A stretch of 50,221 bases of DNA from Phoronis australis (lineage: Eukaryota > Phoronida > Phoronidae). The DNA is taken from the NCBI GenBank assembly GCA_002633005.1, contig NMRA01000779.1:75271-125491 (forward strand), written 5' to 3'. Position numbers and translations under genes: made by a program. Below, piece by piece: positions 26,401-32,400 of this stretch (the stretch's first letter is position 1; each line of letters opens with the position of its first letter). The notes beneath the pieces are model-generated. The model had not been told where the DNA came from, did no database searches, and saw only the letters and a list, made by a program, of their open reading frames with translations.

Positions 26401-29400
26401 TGAATGGAACGTGGAGTCACTGGCAAGCTTGGAGTAATTGTAATGTCAGCTGCGGACTTGGAAATCAGACGAGGAATCGCAGCTGTAACGGAACAGGAAT
26501 GCCTTGCCAGGGAAATCATGTCGAAACAAGAAACTGCAATGCAAGTCATTGTGGAAACAACACACATCTAGACAATGGGTGGAGCTTATGGACAACTTGG
26601 ACCAATTGCAGCGCCGCATGTGGCGTAGGCAACCAAACACGAACTCGAAATTGTTCAGCGATCAGCATAAAGGTCGCCAACTGTTCCGGGCCTGTGCTAG
26701 AGACCCGTGCATGTAGCAACAACTGCACAAGTAGCTCAGAGTACTCGTGGACCAGCTGGACACAGTGGAGCTTATGTGACGTCACATGCGGAACTGGAAC
26801 CCGGATGCGTGAAAGACAATGCAGCAATTCTTACAGAATCAGTGATGTTGCTTGCGGTGGCGCTAATGTCAGTAGTGAAAGTTGTACGACCACCCCAGAT
26901 TGCCCAAGTAAGTTATCAGCCAATATATATATATATAGAGATGTCAAAATGGCGACTCTGCATGGGATTTTGTCTAAACATTCCACTAATTTACTGTTAA
27001 CAACCACGACCGAATAGGAATATTTTGCTAGGCACCTTTAACTGCGACGGAAGCCTGCCATCATCTTGGTAAGAGTCGCTATCGTAGCATTCTCGTAGTT
27101 TTTGCAGACGTTATTACCAATGCCACCTGATGGCAGTAGTCGCCAGCTTCTGTGAGTACAATATCTGTACATGCAACAAGTTACTATAGGCCTACTAGCA
27201 GACAATAGACCTGGCGTGCGTTCAGTAGACGCTAGGACCTACGCTAGGACGTAGCTAAAACCTAGTCAAAGTCACGTGCTCTCATTTAAAATGCATGACA
27301 ATATCTCACGTAATCTCGTGAATTCTTGCTTTTTAGCGAAGTCCTAGCGTTACTGAACGGGAGGCTGTTATGCTATAAGATGCAATGTAGATTTTTGTCC
27401 CACTTCCTGTGACATCATGGTGTTAGCCAGGCGTGTGTTCCGTAGACCTTGTTTCTTGCGAGGAATGCAAGACTTAGCGTGATTTTGACATGTATTGCAA
27501 ACAAAGTACGTGGTCACACTAGCTTCCGTAGGTAGATTCTTATCTCTTCGAAACTATACCCTGTTACTGCACAGAGGGAATTCCTTCGTGGTTTAAAAGA
27601 CCACGTTCAACCACACAGACCTTTGTGACTCTATGAAACAGGACGGTCATTTCGTCCAAATTTTCTCCTGAGTTTGGAAACCTGCACGTGTTCGTAGAAC
27701 GTTCGAATGGGCTGCTACTGCTATATCCTTACAATACTTGTACTAAGCTTTGAGAGACCCGCGCATCGCAACTTTTTAATATAACACGTCTGGTAAATTT
27801 TACTTTGAACTCTACTTAGTGTTTCTAATACCAGGCATAGCAGAAGAGCAAGTATATAATGTTCTTTTATATTCTCGTAGCTGCTACCACACAGATCGAT
27901 GTATCAATGACATTCAACATGCCGTTTTATGACGTTTATCACAACCTGTCGGATCCAGTGACGAGGACATTAGTGGACGAGGCGAAACGCGCAGTAAGCA
28001 GATTGTTCTCGTTATGCTTGGATGACCGGATTCTAGAAGATAATCGGCACATGTGTGTTGGTATCATTTTTGACGTTACAGCACTCAGACGCACCTCCAG
28101 AGTGATCTCTTGGAAAAGATACAACTGTTATGACACTCTGGAATTACAGTGGTCACTGGTTTGTTAGTACTTAATGAAATCTGAATTAAAATTTCTAGTG
28201 TTTGTTTTCAAGTGATTGGATTTCATTTGCTTTAAAGCGGCGCCACTTGAGCTTGTGACATTTAAATAAAATCCAAATCGTCAAAGCTATCCAAGTAATG
28301 CTTCATGAGTGCTCAATTTCCCAAAGCTCCTCAGACGACAGGTGTGCCACTTCATAGGTAAATACACAGCCCATATGAACGCTTGGAATCTTGACGTTCA
28401 GCTGATGTCACGGCTATGGAAATCTGCCCCTCCCACGGACCATAAACCCTGTTAATTGCTGACACATTTCTAATTGTAACTCCAACTGATCTGTTTTCCA
28501 GTTGCTTCCTCTCTACAACAGCTCCATTCCAAGATTGGTTGATCTGTTCGTCAAACGGATAAGGTAAGGACAAAGTGTTATTCTTTTGGTTTGTGTGGTC
28601 ACGTATCTGAAACTTGAATCTATTCAAAACAACTTGTTTGCTAAAAAGTTATTTTGGCAAGACGGATTCGGCTGTTTAAATAAGAACATTTTTCCTGAGT
28701 GGAAAAAATATATTACGGCGTTCTCCCGTTCAGTGACTTTAGCAGACGTAGAGGGCGTTGTGAGCGTGTGATAACATACTAGCTGCTTTTATAAATGCCA
28801 AGCACACTCTTTTGTCTGATATGACAACAGGCAGACCAATTATCTACCAGGCTTATTACACATCACGTGTGAACACAGTCAAACACGGCGGAGCGAATTG
28901 GTACGTTCGGGAAGAATAGATTGTCGTAACTTCGGTTGTAGTCGGGCGATTTTGATGATTCAAAAACTAAACATGATCAGCATTTGACGAGGAATTCAGA
29001 ACTGCTATTGGTTTATGTTCAAATATGTTATAACGTAACTTTTATTTTTAACAGCCCAGCCCAGTCAGGCTAGGTACGATCTTATTGGAGATTAGAGCAG
29101 TTATCGAACAACCATAAATGCCAGAATGGAGTTAATCAATCGTGTAAGATATTGGCTACAGGGGTCATCTTCCCAACTTAATCGAACAAGTTGAGATCAA
29201 CGGGAAAATGCCGTAATGATAAACGGTTTGCACCTGGGCTGAGCATGAGAGAGTTCACACTATCACTAGGGCCTCATTCTATGGCATTTTGCAGAAGCGG
29301 GTCTGTGATATTTGATGTGGAGGTGATCGTGGCAAACCTTTTGTCCGAGAGTGAAATTGACGAGAAGATTAACGATGTGGCAAAAGTGGTCAGTTCTAAA

Positions 29401-32400
29401 GGCTCTATAGTAATTGGGAATACTTCCGTCGCTGTCACGGATGTTAAAGTTATTCCAGGTAGGTATCCAGTAAAACTTCAAGCTACTTGTAAACGGCTAC
29501 TGTAACAGTAATTGTCCCTCCATCAGTCTCCGTGATGCACGTCATCGGGCTGGTGGACCTCTTACGTCACGATGTTGAGTATCTTCTGTGTGACACCGGA
29601 GCGGCCATAAGAGCGACAGAGTCACTGTCGGTCGAAACTCCGTGACCCATTTTTAAGTCTTGAGCAGGAATAGACAGCTATAAAAAGACAGTTTCCTACT
29701 TTAGTCGTCACGTATGCCCGACATGCTTGTGTTAATTTGCTCCACCTTGACTAATTGTTGCAAGAATGGCGGACAACAATGTAAAAGGCTACAATCTGAG
29801 ACGCTTTCTAAGGTTCGAAAGGATCCCGGAAATGGTAAATAAGGAAACTAGACAATTATTCGAACATTTGTTGCTTATTTTTGTCTCGTGCCTTTGGCAC
29901 CCAGGTTAACGGTCGGGAAATATCTCCATTACAGCCAATGACATGCGCGCACCCAGCCTAAAATATAGGAGGGCTCGAATTTTTTAGTACGTGGAACTTA
30001 TACTGAAAAAAAACAGGGACTAAAAAAACCGTTACTGTACGTTCAGATCTATGAATTGTGCATTGGCCCCGAATTCCTGTGGACGTTTGTCTCGTTTTCT
30101 TGGACTTTTTGTTTCTCCGAGGCGGACCTTTTTGTCCACTTCGCCAAATGGGGGGAGGGGCTCGTTCGAGTCCCCCCGGGGTGAGCGCATCAATGAGTAG
30201 CTCTGTTTCTATTTTAGTTGATGGCAAATGGTCGGATTGGTCACCGTGGAGTCAGTGTGACGTAACGTGCGGAGGTGGCACCCAATCACGCGGCAGAAGT
30301 TGTAGTAACCCGCCGCCTAGGGGAGGAGGATCGAACTGCAGCGCTCTTGCTTTTGAGACTAAACAGTGCAATACGACAATTTGCTCAGGTGACTATGGGG
30401 TTTAATGAAATGCATTAAGAGTGCAACACTTTTGTCAGTGTTTAAACGGGTTATATATAATTGTCAGTGGACCATTAATGTTTATAATGAAGTTGAGATA
30501 CCCTACTAGGACTCTGACTATGCAGGGTGTAGGCTTACTTTCAATTTGATTAGACACATTCATAATGTAGCAATCACGAACTACACTGTAATTGCATGCA
30601 AAGTGAACATGTTTCACATAGAGCTAGTTTACAGACACCCCACACTCTACACCCTAGTTAACTGAGACACCCCACAGCCTAGTTTACAGACACCCCACAC
30701 CCTAGTTTACAGACACCCCACACCCTAGTTTACAGACACCCCACACCCTAGTTTACAGACACCCCACACCCCACACCCTAGTGTACAGACACCCTGCACC
30801 CTAGTTTACAGACACCCTGCACCCTAGTTTACAGACACCCCACACCCTAGTTTACAGACACCCCACACACCTTTTAGTATTTGTTGTTTTTGCAGGGTGC
30901 ACATATATGAAGTTCTCTTGCTCAGACAACGTGACTTGTATCGAGAACAACTTGGTATGTGATGGACTGAGAGACTGTCCTGATGGCTCTGACGAGTCAC
31001 TGGTCACGTGCAATGACGGTAAGAACATGATAGTTTCCGTTACGGTAATATATAGGACCTTATTAACAGGCATGTGTATTTAATAAATTTTCAACAAAAC
31101 TATCGAATTTAGCCACGCAAATGTTTATATTTTATGAATACATAAAGCCTGCAGAATTTGATTTTTGACTTTATTCCACTCAGTCATTAATTAGTTCACC
31201 TGACCATGTCTTTTAGTAAAGTTTACCAAAAAAACGAAACGTATGTTCATGGCAAAAGAGTGAATAATTAACATTTCCAAATTCTGTTTGACGTTGAAAA
31301 ATGTTCAAGATGAAATCTCAAAAACGCCGGTACAGTTTTTAAAGATATTTCGTTTTCATTTTATGAACTTGTGAGTTTCTTCATAAAAATCATAAAAGTC
31401 TTATTTTTGGGAGACCCTCGTGCAAAAGTGGAACATTTAAAGAAATTCGGCAAAGACTTTTGTAGAACAGTGTATAAATCACTGTATGTGAAAGTTTCAC
31501 GTGAATGGGATCCGCCATTTTGTTAATTCATACGACGTTCCGAAAACTGCAATATCTGGTTATGTCTCTAGGGTCCCGTAACTACATACATGTAACATAA
31601 TCAAAGGGGTGATTAACCCTAGCCGTCTATCTAGGGTCCTATAACTTTACACAATATTGAAGGGGAGATAACCCCGTGCGTTCTGTCCAGGGTCATGTAA
31701 CTGCCTCCCGTTCTGTAACGCTAGGACCTCGCTAAAAAGCAAGACTTCACGAAATTACGCGAGATATTGCCTTGTATTTCAAATGAGAACAGGTGACTTT
31801 GACTAGATTTTAGCTAGGTCCTAGCGTAGGTCCTAGCGTCTACTGAACGCACGCCTGTACATAACAGTAAAGGGGTGATAACCCGTGCCGTCTATCAAAT
31901 AACAGGTTTGACTGAGGTCACCTTCACCTTTTTTCTTACTCATGTTAGATGTGATTTTCAGACTCTATAACAACTTGTAGCCTGTTACTGCTACAGACCA
32001 CGCCCATTAACTTGCAGCCTGTTACTGCCACAGACCACGCCCATTAACTTGTAGCCTGTTACTGCTACAGACCACGCCCATTAACTTGTAGCCTGTTACT
32101 GCTACAGACCACGCCCATTAACTTGTTGCCTGTTACTGCCACAGACCACGCCCCTTAACTTGTAGCCTGTTACTGCTACAGACCACGCCCAGTAACTAGT
32201 AGCCTATTATTGCTGCAGATTACGCCCCTTAACTTGTAGCCTGTTATTGCTACAGACCTCTCACATTAAGTTGGAGCCTGTTATTGCTACAAACCACGAC
32301 CATTAAGTTGTAGCCTGTTATTGCTACAGACCACGCCCATTAAGTTGCTGGATGGGTTAGTTTTAGTTGCCTTGTTATTATAGCCGTTAGAGGAAATTGA

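Noticed and set aside
27994-28167. Continuation of the SEA frame past 27993 to a stop
   Set aside because: The donor GTAAGC at 27994 and the 62-nt phase-matched exon reconstruct the SEA domain; read-through would truncate it.
28352-28627. 91-residue minus-strand frame
   Set aside because: It overlaps the middle SEA exon in antisense and shows no motif.
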